The notes: generated from the letters alone by a model not told the origin. DNA of 64,000 bases from Chitinophaga niabensis (GCF_900129465.1 NZ_FSRA01000002.1:682001-746000); one strand, 5' to 3'. Numbered from the stretch's first letter, positions 45,380 to 54,567 are shown. Numbers and translations: made by a program.

Positions 45380-46114
45380 ATGCTGCACAAAACACCCGGA
45401 ATAGTTCTGCGTACAGTAAAGTATGGCGATGCCAGCGTTATCCTGAGTATTTTCACGGAACTATTCGGGATACAATCCTACATCGTAAATGGCGTGCGTT
45501 CCTCCAAACCCAAAGCAGCAAGGGGGAATATCCTGCAGCCGGGGAACATCCTGGACCTGGTGGTATATCATAACGAGCAGAAAAACCTCCACCGCATTTC
45601 CGAATTCAAGCTGGGGCATGTATATACTTCCATGCATGTGAACATTGTAAAGAACACGGTAGCATTATACCTTATTGAACTCTTACAGAAAGTACTGCGG
45701 CAACCGGAACATAATCCGGAACTCTATCAATTTGCAGAGAGCGTATTCAAAGCCTTGGATACGGAACCTACTGCGGTAGCCGCCAATCTTCCTTTATACT
45801 TTACGCTCAAACTGGCTATACACCTGGGATTCCATTTCGGTGGCCATTATTCTGAATACACCCCTTACCTCGATCTGCAGGAAGGTGTATTCACAGACCT
45901 GCCACCCCATCACAGTAATTACCTGGATGAGGTTTCCAGTGAAATAACAGACCGCCTGCAACAAGTGGTATATGCAGCTGATCTTGGGAAGATTGAATTG
46001 AATAAGGAAAGAAGAAGGAATATGCTGTACGCTTACCTGGATTTTTACAAAGTGCATCTTCCTGATTTTAAGGAATTACACTCCCCTCCTATATTACATG
46101 AGATCCTGGGTTAA
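45380..46114 (+). CDS. recO: DNA repair protein RecO
   Basis: 244 residues. The OB-fold start LHKTPGIVLRTVKYGDASVI and the SKPKAARGNILQPGNILDLV stretch are typical of Bacteroidota RecO; the helical C-terminal domain lacks a Cys4 zinc site. RecO loads RecA onto SSB-coated DNA with RecR. Its stop overlaps the convergent lpxH stop by four bases. Likely co-transcribed with porZ, although a TAnnTTTG-like sequence sits within the 18-base gap. Confidence 0.93.
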   Translation: MLHKTPGIVLRTVKYGDASVILSIFTELFGIQSYIVNGVRSSKPKAARGNILQPGNILDLVVYHNEQKNLHRISEFKLGHVYTSMHVNIVKNTVALYLIELLQKVLRQPEHNPELYQFAESVFKALDTEPTAVAANLPLYFTLKLAIHLGFHFGGHYSEYTPYLDLQEGVFTDLPPHHSNYLDEVSSEITDRLQQVVYAADLGKIELNKERRRNMLYAYLDFYKVHLPDFKELHSPPILHEILG

Positions 46115-46875
46115 CGTTTGTAGTATTTCAGTTCCAGCGTATGGCCATCAAAAACACCATAGGAATTATAATTCAGCCAGTCGCCCAGGTTCACATACTG
46201 ACTGTTCTCTCCTACTTTCAGGTCCAGCGGCAGGTGGCGGTGACCGAAAATAAAATAATCGAAGTGTTCTTTCTGCAGTATTTCTTTACTGTAAATAGCC
46301 AACCATTCATCCTGCTCTCCCAGGAACTGTTCCAGTTGAGAACCTGTAGCAGCACGGCTTTTGCGGCTCCAGTAATTGGCCATAGAAATCCCCCACCTGG
46401 GATGCAGGCAGGAAAATAGCCAGCGGCAAACGGGGTTGCGAAATACTTTCTTGAGGAATTTATACCCATGATCGCCGGGGCCTAAACCATCTCCGTGGCC
46501 GATATAGAATTTCTTTCCGGCAATGGTATAGGTCTGTGGCTCATAATAAACGGGGATCTGCAATTCATCTTCAAAATACCCATTCATCCACATATCATGG
46601 TTGCCGATGAAAACGGAGATGCCGATGCCCTTGTCCCGCAATTCTGCCAGTTTACCCAGGAGGCGGGTATACCCTTTAGGGATCACATCTTTATATTCAA
46701 ACCAGAAATCAAAAAGGTCGCCTACCAGGAAGATGTGCTGTGCATCTTTTGCCGCTTCGTCCAGCCACTGTACTATCAGTCTTTCCCGCTCGCGGCTCTT
46801 TTCCATAGTGGGAGCGCCGAGATGAAAGTCCGAAGCAAAGTAAATACGCTTGTCTGCAGGCAATAACAATTCCAT
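46111..46875 (-). CDS. lpxH: UDP-2,3-diacylglucosamine diphosphatase LpxH
   Basis: 254 residues. The calcineurin-like metal site is visible in order: SDFHLG (D16, H18), GDLFDFW (GD 52-53), GNHD (91-94), then IGHGDGLGPGDHGYKF and a late GHRHLP. LpxH removes UMP from UDP-2,3-diacylglucosamine in lipid A synthesis, at the inner face of the membrane. The length and the LGPGDHGYK lid segment fit LpxH rather than a general phosphoesterase. A 17-bp AT hairpin lies 12 bases before its start codon. Confidence 0.92.
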   Translation of the reverse strand: MELLLPADKRIYFASDFHLGAPTMEKSRERERLIVQWLDEAAKDAQHIFLVGDLFDFWFEYKDVIPKGYTRLLGKLAELRDKGIGISVFIGNHDMWMNGYFEDELQIPVYYEPQTYTIAGKKFYIGHGDGLGPGDHGYKFLKKVFRNPVCRWLFSCLHPRWGISMANYWSRKSRAATGSQLEQFLGEQDEWLAIYSKEILQKEHFDYFIFGHRHLPLDLKVGENSQYVNLGDWLNYNSYGVFDGHTLELKYYKR

Positions 46876-46886
46876 GATCCAGCTTA

Positions 46887-46930
46887 AATGTAAAATGCAA
46901 AAGTGAAAATTTCCTTTTGCATTTTACATT
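46887..46930. terminator. AT-rich 17-bp hairpin between the LUD gene and lpxH
   Basis: AATGTAAAATGCAAAAG (46887-46903) pairs perfectly with 46914-46930 around a 10-nt loop. It follows the LUD gene stop by 21 bases and precedes lpxH by 12, with no long T tail, so it could be terminator, leader structure or both. Confidence 0.6.
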
Positions 46931-46951
46931 GTTTGTATTGATTAAAAATTT

Positions 46952-47587
46952 CTATTCGTCCAGTAAGAATACATATACCTCTTTAGGGCCGTGTACGCCC
47001 ACTACCAGTGTTTTCTCAATATCTGCGGTACGGCTTGGGCCGGTGGCAAAAGAGATCATGGATGGAAGCTGGCCTGGATATTTCTCTTTCATTTTGCTGA
47101 TGCCATCTTTTACATCCAATACCAGTTGATGCGTGTAGGCAATCACAATATGGATGGGTGCAAAAACCGGCAATGCTCTTCCTGAAGGTTGCGCTGCGCT
47201 CATGATGATGCTTCCTGTGCGGGCTACGAGCCATTCGCAATCTGTGATGGCTGCATCCAGTGTATGTTCATCACCTACGTTGAGATAGGCTGGTTTATAT
47301 GGCTGCAGGATCTTTTCCAGCGCAGGTGTTTTACAATGAACGTGCGTCCATTCTTTATTCACTACCAGGGCCTGCAGGTTTTCTGCCAGCTCATCGCGGG
47401 AAGAGCAGAAGATAAACTTGCCTTGCAGGCGGGTAAATTCTTCTGCAAACTTCATTTCCAAACCATCATGTGCTGTTTCAAACACGGAGTTGTTTCCTTC
47501 CGCATGCGGAAATGGCAACTGCACCGGTTGGCTGAGCGCATTCCTGACCCTCTTCAGGATATTTTCTTTGGCAGGAGATACTTTCAT
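46952..47587 (-). CDS. LUD-domain (LutC-like) protein
   Basis: 211 residues. The LUD fold is recognised from VARTGSIIMSAAQPSGRALP and the terminal GVHGPKEVYVFLLDE. LutC is one part of the LutABC lactate dehydrogenase complex, but lutA and lutB are absent here. Its start lies one base after the ftsH stop, so it is in the rsfS-ftsH transcript. Role in this setting is unclear; the pairing with ftsH is noted in Bacteroidota but unexplained. Confidence 0.85.
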   Translation of the reverse strand: MKVSPAKENILKRVRNALSQPVQLPFPHAEGNNSVFETAHDGLEMKFAEEFTRLQGKFIFCSSRDELAENLQALVVNKEWTHVHCKTPALEKILQPYKPAYLNVGDEHTLDAAITDCEWLVARTGSIIMSAAQPSGRALPVFAPIHIVIAYTHQLVLDVKDGISKMKEKYPGQLPSMISFATGPSRTADIEKTLVVGVHGPKEVYVFLLDE

Positions 47588-47588
47588 C

Positions 47589-49625
47589 CTATTCTGAGAT
47601 CACATTTGCCGGTGAAGGATTGATGATATCTGTAGGATGAACCCCGTCAAAGCTGGTACCTTCCTTATTAGGAACGATATGTTCTTTGTGCGTTTCGTAA
47701 GGGCGTTTGCCGATGAGGCGCTCCAGGTCATCTTTATACAGTACTTCTTTCTTCAGCAGTTCGCCGGCCAGTAATCTTACGTTATCCATTTTATCAGCCA
47801 GCAGTTTTTTAGTACGCTGGTAGGCTGTTTCTATCAGCAAACGAACTTCGTGGTCGATCATTTTGGATGTTTCCTCAGAATAAGGTTTGGTGAAAGCCTG
47901 ATCGCTGTTAGGATCGTAGAAAGAAACGTTACCGATCTTATCGTTCATACCGTATACAGTGACCATAGCATAGGCCATGCGGGTAATTACCTGCAGGTCG
48001 TTCTGTGCACCGGTAGATACTTTACCAAATACCAGGTCTTCCACTGCGCGGCCGCCGAGGGTCATGCAGATATCATCCAGCAGTTGTTCTGTATTGTAGA
48101 GGTATTGTTCTTTCGGCAGGTACTGAGCATATCCCAAAGCAGCAACGCCGCGCGGAACGATGGTCACTTTTACCAGCGGGTTAGCATGTTCCAGGTACCA
48201 TCCGCAGATAGCGTGGCCAGCTTCGTGGTAAGCGATCACTTCTTTTTCTTCGGGAGAAATGATCTTGTTCTTTTTCTCCAAACCACCGATCACACGGTCG
48301 ATCGCATCATTGAAATCGTCCATTTCCACTTGCGTTTTGCCTTTACGGGCAGCGATCAAAGCTGCTTCGTTACATACGTTGGCAATATCCGCTCCGGCAA
48401 AACCGGGTGTCATGGATGCGAGTTTTTTGATATCGAGGATAGGAGAAGTTTTGATCGGTTTCAGATGCACATCAAAGATATGCTCACGGCCAGCCAGATC
48501 TGGTTTATCGATAGAGATCTGACGGTCGAAACGGCCGGGGCGCAATAAAGCGCTATCCAGTACATCCGGACGGTTGGTGGCTGCGAGGATGATGATACCA
48601 CTGTCTGTACCGAAACCATCCATTTCTACCAGTAACTGGTTGAGGGTGTTTTCGCGTTCGTCGTTGCTCATCATTACGTTCTTACCACGGGCGCGGCCGA
48701 TAGCATCTATTTCATCGATGAAGATGATACAAGGTGCTTTTTCACGTGCTTGTTTGAACAGGTCACGTACACGGCTAGCACCTACCCCTACGAAAAGTTC
48801 CACGAAATCGGAACCGCTCATAGAGAAGAAAGGTACCTGTGCTTCACCGGCCATGGCTTTCGCGAGCAGGGTCTTACCTGTACCCGGAGGGCCTACCAGC
48901 AATGCACCTTTTGGTATTTTACCACCTAATGAGGTGTATTTCTTTGGGTTTTTCAGGAAATCCACGATCTCCATCACTTCCACTTTTGCTTCATCCAAAC
49001 CAGCTACATCGTTAAATGTGATGTTCACCCTGGTGCCTTTATCAAATAAAGTGGCTTTTGATTTGCCGATATTGAAGATGCCGCCTGGTCCGCCACTTCC
49101 ACCGGAAGGGCCGCCCATTTTACGCATCAGCAGGATCCACATACCAATTAAAAGCAGGATGGGCAATAATATCTGCATCAATGGATCGAACCAGTTCTGA
49201 CGATCCTGGAAGGATACGTTCATCTGATCCGCCAAAGGAACATCAGCTTGTGCTTTGTCCAGTTCTTTCTGGAAACCTTCCACGCTACCGATGGTGAATT
49301 GATAGTGCGGGCCGGGATTAGGCTGACCGAAACGATTTTTGTTCACTGCATCATACTTCGGATCGTTTAGCCGATCTTTCTTGATGTAGATCTCCACCAC
49401 CTTTTTGTTCACTACAACAAGTTTGTCCACATCTCCTGTACGCAGGAATTCCTGCTGGAATTGTTTAAAACCGGTGAGTTCTTTCGGTTGGTTCTTTAAG
49501 TCGATAAAGTTCATAGCCAGCAGGGCTATCCCTATAAAGGCATAAACCCAGTATATATTGAACTTTGGTCCTTTTTTTGGAGATTTATCGGATCCCTTGT
49601 TATTGTTGTTGCCTCCTTTTTCCAT
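47589..49625 (-). CDS. ftsH: ATP-dependent zinc metalloprotease FtsH
   Basis: 678 residues. Two membrane helices (about 24-40 and 150-167) flank a periplasmic loop. The AAA domain has Walker A GPPGTGKT (245-252), Walker [12 protein letters not shown] (300-310) and the SRH region. The protease zinc motif HEAGH is at 467-471. FtsH degrades misfolded membrane proteins and LpxC, regulating lipid A. Next to rsfS upstream and a LUD gene downstream; lpxH also lies near. Confidence 0.97.
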   Translation of the reverse strand: MEKGGNNNNKGSDKSPKKGPKFNIYWVYAFIGIALLAMNFIDLKNQPKELTGFKQFQQEFLRTGDVDKLVVVNKKVVEIYIKKDRLNDPKYDAVNKNRFGQPNPGPHYQFTIGSVEGFQKELDKAQADVPLADQMNVSFQDRQNWFDPLMQILLPILLLIGMWILLMRKMGGPSGGSGGPGGIFNIGKSKATLFDKGTRVNITFNDVAGLDEAKVEVMEIVDFLKNPKKYTSLGGKIPKGALLVGPPGTGKTLLAKAMAGEAQVPFFSMSGSDFVELFVGVGASRVRDLFKQAREKAPCIIFIDEIDAIGRARGKNVMMSNDERENTLNQLLVEMDGFGTDSGIIILAATNRPDVLDSALLRPGRFDRQISIDKPDLAGREHIFDVHLKPIKTSPILDIKKLASMTPGFAGADIANVCNEAALIAARKGKTQVEMDDFNDAIDRVIGGLEKKNKIISPEEKEVIAYHEAGHAICGWYLEHANPLVKVTIVPRGVAALGYAQYLPKEQYLYNTEQLLDDICMTLGGRAVEDLVFGKVSTGAQNDLQVITRMAYAMVTVYGMNDKIGNVSFYDPNSDQAFTKPYSEETSKMIDHEVRLLIETAYQRTKKLLADKMDNVRLLAGELLKKEVLYKDDLERLIGKRPYETHKEHIVPNKEGTSFDGVHPTDIINPSPANVISE

Positions 49626-49696
49626 GATCGTTCGCTCCTTTACGAATGAGTGTTGTCTTTTTATACAAATAATTAATACAAAACCGGCGGTTTTGT

Positions 49697-50101
49697 TCAG
49701 TTTTCAAGGTGTTCCATGCTTTCCGCATCACTCCACATCTCTTCCAGTTTATAGAATTTGCGTGTTTCAGGTATGAAAACATGCACTACAATATTCACAT
49801 AATCCACCAGGATCCACTGTTGGGCAGTAAAACCCTCGTGTTTGTAAGGTGTTTCTTCTGTTGCGCGCCTCACTTCTTCTTCCACAAAGTCTGCAATGGC
49901 TTTAACCTGGGTGTTTGAATTGGCCTCACATAAGATAAAAAAATCAGCAACAGCTTCAGGGATCTTGCGCAGATCAAGGGAAACGATATTCTCCCCTTTT
50001 TTGTCCTGTATGGCCTTTATGATGGTAGTAAATATCTTGCTGTTCCTGTTTATGCGTGTTACCGCTTTTTTCCGGGTATTTAGAATGGTTAAGGGTGCCA
50101 A
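49697..50101 (-). CDS. rsfS: Ribosomal silencing factor RsfS
   Basis: 134 residues. The RsfS core VSLDLRKIPEAVADFFILCE and WILVDYVNIVVHVF is clear. RsfS binds L14 on the 50S subunit and stops subunit joining under starvation. No ATG lies near the family's usual start; the only fitting codon is TTG at 50101, just after a TTTATTTTTAAC stretch that may be the promoter. Upstream of ftsH by 71 bases. Confidence 0.92.
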   Translation of the reverse strand: MAPLTILNTRKKAVTRINRNSKIFTTIIKAIQDKKGENIVSLDLRKIPEAVADFFILCEANSNTQVKAIADFVEEEVRRATEETPYKHEGFTAQQWILVDYVNIVVHVFIPETRKFYKLEEMWSDAESMEHLEN

Positions 50102-50221
50102 TAAATGCTGTTTTTGTTAAAAATAAACTTTAATCTTCAAAATTACTAAACCAGCCACAAAATATCACAACTGCTTCACATCTGTAGACGATTGAGCCGG
50201 TAAAAAATTGTTAAAATGGTG

Positions 50222-50229
50222 TTACTTTG
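50222..50229 (+). promoter_or_regulatory. Possible -7 element for birA
   Basis: TTACTTTG, one mismatch from TAnnTTTG. It lies between the two candidate starts and favours the downstream GTG at 50262. Confidence 0.35.
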
Positions 50230-50261
50230 TTTCAGATCGTTTTAAAGATAAAAACAGACTT

Positions 50262-51002
50262 GTGATCGGCAACCCATTTCATGTGCTGTCAACTGTAGAT
50301 AGCACCAATAACTATGCCATGGCCCAGGTCAATGCAGGGCCTGTGGCAGACGGCAGCACCTGGTTCGCCATGGAACAAACGGCCGGAAAAGGACAGCGTG
50401 GTAAACAATGGCTTTCAGAACCGGGAGAGAACATTATGCTTACTACCGCTCTTCAACCCGCGCTGGCATTGCCTCAACAATTCATGCTCAGTGTTGCCGT
50501 AGCTTTAGGCGCCTATGATTTCTTCCTTAAATACGCCGGAGACGACACGCGGATCAAGTGGAGCAATGATATTTACTGGCGTGACAGAAAGGCAGGGGGT
50601 ATTCTGATAGAGAATGTTTTACGCGGAAATGTATGGCAATATGCCATCACAGGCATTGGCATTAACATCAATACGCCGCATTTCCCACCGAGCCTTATCA
50701 ATCCTGTATCCTTAAGGCAGATCACCGGTAAGAACTGGGACAGCCTTGCATTGGCACACGACCTCTGTGCCTGTCTTGAACAACGTTACAGCCGTTTGCA
50801 CCCTGCGGTATTTGATCAGTGGCTGGAGGAATATAAGTCTTACATGTACCGCTTTAAAGAACCGGGCTTGTACAAAGTGAACGGGGAGATCTTCCAGGGT
50901 ATTATCATGGATGTATTACCAGATGGCCGGTTGTGTCTCGAAAAAGGGAAAACTATGCTGGAACTGGGATTTGGGGAGGTAGAGTTTGTGATCGTGAAAT
51001 AA
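50262..51002 (+). CDS. birA: Biotin--[acetyl-CoA-carboxylase] ligase
   Basis: 246 residues from the GTG start, without an N-terminal DNA-binding domain, so ligase only and not a repressor. The biotin-adenylate motifs are GKGQRGK (42-48), KWSNDIY (99-105) and KAGGILIE (from K110). It biotinylates the carboxylase carrier protein. A TTG at 50208 would add 18 residues, but the product then extends well before the usual VDSTNNY start and across a promoter-like octamer. Divergent from rsfS. Confidence 0.88.
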   Translation: MIGNPFHVLSTVDSTNNYAMAQVNAGPVADGSTWFAMEQTAGKGQRGKQWLSEPGENIMLTTALQPALALPQQFMLSVAVALGAYDFFLKYAGDDTRIKWSNDIYWRDRKAGGILIENVLRGNVWQYAITGIGININTPHFPPSLINPVSLRQITGKNWDSLALAHDLCACLEQRYSRLHPAVFDQWLEEYKSYMYRFKEPGLYKVNGEIFQGIIMDVLPDGRLCLEKGKTMLELGFGEVEFVIVK

Positions 51003-51038
51003 CGATATGAAGTAAAAGCCTTTATTAAAACAAATTAA

Positions 51039-51064
51039 AAAAGCCAGTTTGTCAACTGGCTTTT
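51039..51064 (+). terminator. Terminator of birA
   Basis: 11-bp stem (AAAAGCCAGTT / AACTGGCTTTT), 4-nt loop, in an A/T context. Confidence 0.78.
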
Positions 51065-51109
51065 GGAGAAGTGGAATTTGTAAAGACAAATCAGTCTGCT
51101 TCTCCAAAA
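51061..51109. other. Nested stem-loop
   Basis: Outer arms TTTTGGAGAAG (51061-51071) and CTTCTCCAAAA (51099-51109) enclose an inner perfect hairpin ATTTGT-AAAG-ACAAAT (51076-51091). It could be a small structured RNA, or a second bidirectional terminator sharing bases with the first. Confidence 0.35.
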
Positions 51110-51314
51110 ACGCCAGTCATTGGGCAAGGCCCGCTGATTTTGGTCAATAAATGGAGGCATACAAGATGGAGTTTCTTTTTTAACTAGCCAAATATAAAAG
51201 TGCAACACATGTTGCAATTCCTATGAAACCTGCTGTAGTTGCATAAGATCCCTGCCCTCTGATATTTGCAATTTCCCGTTTGAATCATGCAATTATTGAT
51301 CCTTCATCCGCCAT

Positions 51315-51322
51315 TACATTTG
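51315..51322 (+). promoter_or_regulatory. -7 element for the aldo/keto reductase gene
   Basis: Exact TACATTTG, 20 bases before the ATG at 51343. Confidence 0.6.
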
Positions 51323-51342
51323 TGCTATAAAATCCTATTACA

Positions 51343-52326
51343 ATGCAATACAGAACACTTGGTAAATCTGGAGAAAAGGTATCCGCTATCGGCCTGGGAT
51401 GTATGGGTATGGCCTTTGCATACGGGCAACGCGATGACCAGGAATCTCAAGCCACACTGGAGCTTTCACTGGACCTCGGCGTTAATTTCTGGGATACCGC
51501 AGATATGTACGGACAGGGCCTGAATGAAGAACAGCTCGCTAAAGTATTGGCTACCCGCCGCAAAGATGTTTTCCTCGCTACTAAATTCGGTTTCCGCGTA
51601 AGGGAAGATAATTCTACTTACATAGATTGTTCCCCCGCTTATCTCAAAAAAGCCTGTGAAGCAAGCCTGAAAAGACTTGGCACAGATCATATCGATCTTT
51701 ATTATGCCCACCGCGTGGATGTTAATGTACCGATCGAAGAAACCGTAGGCGCCATGGCGGAACTGGTGAAGGAAGGTAAAGTGCGCTACCTGGGGCTTTC
51801 TGAAGCTTCCGCAGCTTCTCTTCGCAAAGCGGATGCTGTGCATCCTATTGCCGCCCTGCAAAGTGAATATTCTCTTTTTGTAAGGGGTATTGAACAGGAG
51901 ATCCTTCCTGTTGCAAGGGAATTGAATATCGCGATGATACCTTATAGCCCATTGGGCAGAGGCGCGTTGACGAATACAATAAAAGATGTGAAGGGCCTGG
52001 ATGAAAATGATTTCCGCCGCAGCCTGCCCCGTTTTCAGCAGGAAGCTTTTGAGAAGAACCTGGCTATTGTAAATGCACTGGCAGAATTGGCCGCAAAGAA
52101 GAATATTACTACCGGTCAACTGGCGCTGGCCTGGTTACTGGCAAAAGGAGAGGATATCATTCCCATTCCGGGAACCAAAAGAAGGAAATATCTGCAGGAG
52201 AATGCTGCCGCAGCGGATGTTAATCTTTCATCCGATGATGTACTGGCAATTGAACAATTGATGGAGGGGTATGAGATCAGCGGAGAGCGTTATTCAGAAG
52301 GTTCCCTTAAGTTGGTTAACAGATAA
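51343..52326 (+). CDS. Aldo/keto reductase
   Basis: 327 residues with the complete AKR catalytic tetrad: D51, Y56 (DTADMYG), K81 (ATKFGF) and H123 (YYAHRVD). The NADPH-binding end GDPxPIPGTK appears as IPIPGTKRRKYLQEN. The sequence resembles the YakC/IolS-type bacterial reductases that reduce aldehydes; the true substrate is unknown. Single gene with its own promoter. Confidence 0.93.
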   Translation: MQYRTLGKSGEKVSAIGLGCMGMAFAYGQRDDQESQATLELSLDLGVNFWDTADMYGQGLNEEQLAKVLATRRKDVFLATKFGFRVREDNSTYIDCSPAYLKKACEASLKRLGTDHIDLYYAHRVDVNVPIEETVGAMAELVKEGKVRYLGLSEASAASLRKADAVHPIAALQSEYSLFVRGIEQEILPVARELNIAMIPYSPLGRGALTNTIKDVKGLDENDFRRSLPRFQQEAFEKNLAIVNALAELAAKKNITTGQLALAWLLAKGEDIIPIPGTKRRKYLQENAAAADVNLSSDDVLAIEQLMEGYEISGERYSEGSLKLVNR

Positions 52327-52349
52327 GTATAGGATCAACGAAGGATTAC

Positions 52350-52382
52350 CCTATGTTGAGCCTATGTCAAGCCTATGTGAAG
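52350..52382. repeat. Three abutting 11-mers CCTATGTnnAG
   Basis: CCTATGTTGAG, CCTATGTCAAG and CCTATGTGAAG follow each other without gaps. The third unit forms the left arm of a 13-bp hairpin with 52395-52408. Confidence 0.6.
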
Positions 52383-52408
52383 CATTCTCTGATCCTTCTC
52401 ATAGGCTT
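52369..52408. terminator. Bidirectional terminator-like hairpin
   Basis: AAGCCTATG-t-GAAG pairs with CTTC-t-CATAGGCTT (one mismatch) between the convergent reductase and SUI1-like genes. No strong T tract. Confidence 0.6.
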
Positions 52409-52417
52409 GATATTTCC

Positions 52418-52750
52418 TTATTTAGCTTTATAACCCCAGTCCTGTAACCATTTCACTATTTTATCCTTATAGTCGCCCTGGATAAGGACCTGGCCGTCTT
52501 TTACACTGCCTCCGGTACCACATTTGGTCTTCAGGTCTTTCCCCAGTTTTTCGAGATCACTTTCAGTTCCGGTAAATCCGTCTATTACGGTCACTGTTTT
52601 ACCTGCACGCTGCTTTTTATCCAGCGTTACTTTCAGTTGCTGCTGGGCGGGCGGCAAAGTGGTTTGTTCCTCCTGTTCTTCCTGCGGGTAGGAATAATTG
52701 GGATCTGTGGAATATACGATGCCGCCGGAGCTGTTTTTCTTCTTACTCAT
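52418..52750 (-). CDS. SUI1/eIF1-like translation factor (YciH type)
   Basis: 110 residues. The SUI1 fold is seen in KQRAGKTVTVIDGFTG, LKTKCGTGGSVKDGQVLIQG and the terminal GYKAK. Bacterial YciH-type proteins can affect fidelity of start-codon choice and may act under stress, but the role in bacteria is not settled. The N-terminal 30 residues are low-complexity and likely disordered. Convergent with the aldo/keto reductase. Confidence 0.9.
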   Translation of the reverse strand: MSKKKNSSGGIVYSTDPNYSYPQEEQEEQTTLPPAQQQLKVTLDKKQRAGKTVTVIDGFTGTESDLEKLGKDLKTKCGTGGSVKDGQVLIQGDYKDKIVKWLQDWGYKAK

Positions 52751-52761
52751 ATCAAGGTTTA

Positions 52762-53646
52762 TTATTCAGCAGGAACGATCACCTGTAATGCACCTGCCGC
52801 TATGCGAAAATACACCGTTTTCCCATTGGTCAAAGGCACAGCATCCCCATCTACCTGTAAGCAGTTCAGGTCGGTACTGCTTACTTCAATTTCCTTGCCG
52901 GTTAAGTGTTCCATGTAGCGGCTTTCGTCAATATTTCCTTTTAACGAATGGATACTGAGCGGTAGCAGGTCCCAGAAACGCACAGGCGGAACCAGGCATA
53001 TATCCAGCAAACCATCAAAAACACTGGCTTTGGGAGCAAGTTTGAATTCGTAGCCAAACTGGTTGCCATTGGCCACCGTCATCAGGAAGGCTTTTTGTGT
53101 TTTTTCCTGCCCGTCTATTTTGATAGCATAGGCAGCGGGTTTGTAACTGGTAAAACCTCCTATGACCAGGCGGGCATAGTTGACGAGGCCGCGCTTTTTG
53201 CTATGCCTGAAACGGTCTGCGATGAGTGCATCGAAACCAACGCCCGCATTACTCAGGAAAAGATGTTCGTTGGCAAAACCGGCGTCCATGGGCTTTCTTG
53301 CGCCATTAGCCACAATCTGTAAAGCGGCTGTGGCATCCAGCGGAATGCGGAGGGCACGGGCAAGGCCGTTGCCACTTCCTAAAGGCACAATGGCCAATGC
53401 CGTCCTGGAACCTAAAAGGCCCTGTGCAATTTCATTGATGGAACCATCGCCGCCTACAGCTACTACGGTATCTACTCCCCGCTGAACAGCTTCACGCGCA
53501 AGGTCTGTTCCATGGCCAAGGTATTGCAGGTAGGTGGTTTCAACTGCAAACCGGTCTGCCGGGAGTTGCTGGCGGATAACCAATCCCAGTTGCTTTTCAC
53601 GATCGGTACCGGCTTTACGGTTGATGATGATCAGGATCTTTCTCAT
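52762..53646 (-). CDS. Diacylglycerol/lipid kinase family protein
   Basis: 294 residues of the YegS/BmrU-like lipid kinase group. The catalytic nucleotide site is GGDGSINE (65-72) and PLGSGNGLAR (88-97). The reaction is phosphorylation of a lipid hydroxyl, possibly diacylglycerol or a related lipid. Its ATG overlaps the nadC stop (ATGA), so the two are translationally coupled, although no functional link is evident. Confidence 0.9.
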   Translation of the reverse strand: MRKILIIINRKAGTDREKQLGLVIRQQLPADRFAVETTYLQYLGHGTDLAREAVQRGVDTVVAVGGDGSINEIAQGLLGSRTALAIVPLGSGNGLARALRIPLDATAALQIVANGARKPMDAGFANEHLFLSNAGVGFDALIADRFRHSKKRGLVNYARLVIGGFTSYKPAAYAIKIDGQEKTQKAFLMTVANGNQFGYEFKLAPKASVFDGLLDICLVPPVRFWDLLPLSIHSLKGNIDESRYMEHLTGKEIEVSSTDLNCLQVDGDAVPLTNGKTVYFRIAAGALQVIVPAE

Positions 53647-54503
53647 TTGTTGGGGTGGATAACGGCTTTAAGGCTCAGATCAAGACTTACGGCATGGTGA
53701 ATGATAGCACCTACGGAAACAAAGTCCACACCCGTTTTTGCATAAGCTTCCACATTCGCTAAAGTGATGCCGCCGGAAGCTTCCGTTTCATATTTTCCAT
53801 TGATCAGTTCCAGTGCGGCGGGGATCTGTTCCGGCGTGAAATTGTCCAGCATAATGCGGTGTACATTTCCTACGGCCAGTATTTCCCGTACATCGTTCAG
53901 GCTGCGCGCCTCTACTTCTATCTGTAAGTTCAGTCCTTTCTTTTGCAGGTAATCCACCACATTATTTACTGCCGGTGTGATGCCTCCGCAGAAATCTATA
54001 TGGTTGTCTTTCAGCATCACCATATCGTACAAGCCCATGCGATGATTTACGCCCCCTCCTATGCGTACGGCTTCTTTTTCCAGCATGCGGAAATTGGGAG
54101 TGGTTTTACGGGTATCGAGCACTTTGGTATGATAACCTTTAAGACGGTCTGTGTATTGCCGGGTGAGGGTGGCAATGCCACTCATCCGCTGCATGCAGTT
54201 GAGTACCAGGCGTTCTGCCATGAGCAAAGTATGTACGGCAGCATCTACCTCAAAAGCCAGTTCACCGGGCTGCATGGTATCGCCGTCGTTTTTGAAAGGG
54301 CGGAACTCCGTGAACATATCCAGGTAGCGGAAAACAGCTTCGGCCACTTCCATGCCTGCCAATACCCCGGCCTCTTTGATCTTCAGCTGCGCGGTGCCTT
54401 TTGTGGCAGGGGGAATGGAAGCCATTGTGCTATGGTCTCCATTGCCAATATCTTCTGCCAGCGCGCTGCTGATAAAGTTGTTCAATGCTTCTTTTTGTAA
54501 CAT
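53643..54503 (-). CDS. nadC: Nicotinate-nucleotide pyrophosphorylase, carboxylating
   Basis: 286 residues from the ATG at 54503. It makes nicotinate mononucleotide from quinolinate and PRPP, for NAD. Motifs: EDIGNGDHSTMASIPP near the start, LNCMQRMSGIATLT, LDTRKTTPNFRMLEK, GGVNHRMGLYDMVMLKDNH and EASGGITLANV. The 22 residues added by an upstream frame are unlike the family. Overlaps the kinase start by four bases; DUF4783 gene lies upstream, as is usual in Bacteroidota. Confidence 0.96.
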   Translation of the reverse strand: MLQKEALNNFISSALAEDIGNGDHSTMASIPPATKGTAQLKIKEAGVLAGMEVAEAVFRYLDMFTEFRPFKNDGDTMQPGELAFEVDAAVHTLLMAERLVLNCMQRMSGIATLTRQYTDRLKGYHTKVLDTRKTTPNFRMLEKEAVRIGGGVNHRMGLYDMVMLKDNHIDFCGGITPAVNNVVDYLQKKGLNLQIEVEARSLNDVREILAVGNVHRIMLDNFTPEQIPAALELINGKYETEASGGITLANVEAYAKTGVDFVSVGAIIHHAVSLDLSLKAVIHPNK

Positions 54504-54567
54504 GTAAACTGCTGGTTTGAAATAAAGCGGCAAGTTACATAAATCCCTTTGAGATAAAGCCTGGCAC

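Larger units (their letters stand above)
51003..51342. other. Gap between birA and the aldo/keto reductase
   Basis: 340 bases. It contains the birA terminator (51039-51064), a nested stem-loop right after it (51061-51109), and an exact promoter octamer for the reductase (51315-51322). I see no protein gene. Confidence 0.5.

Noticed and set aside
51061-51217. tRNA, tmRNA or 6S RNA in the birA-reductase gap
   Set aside because: The nested hairpin lacks the conserved loops and acceptor end of these RNAs.
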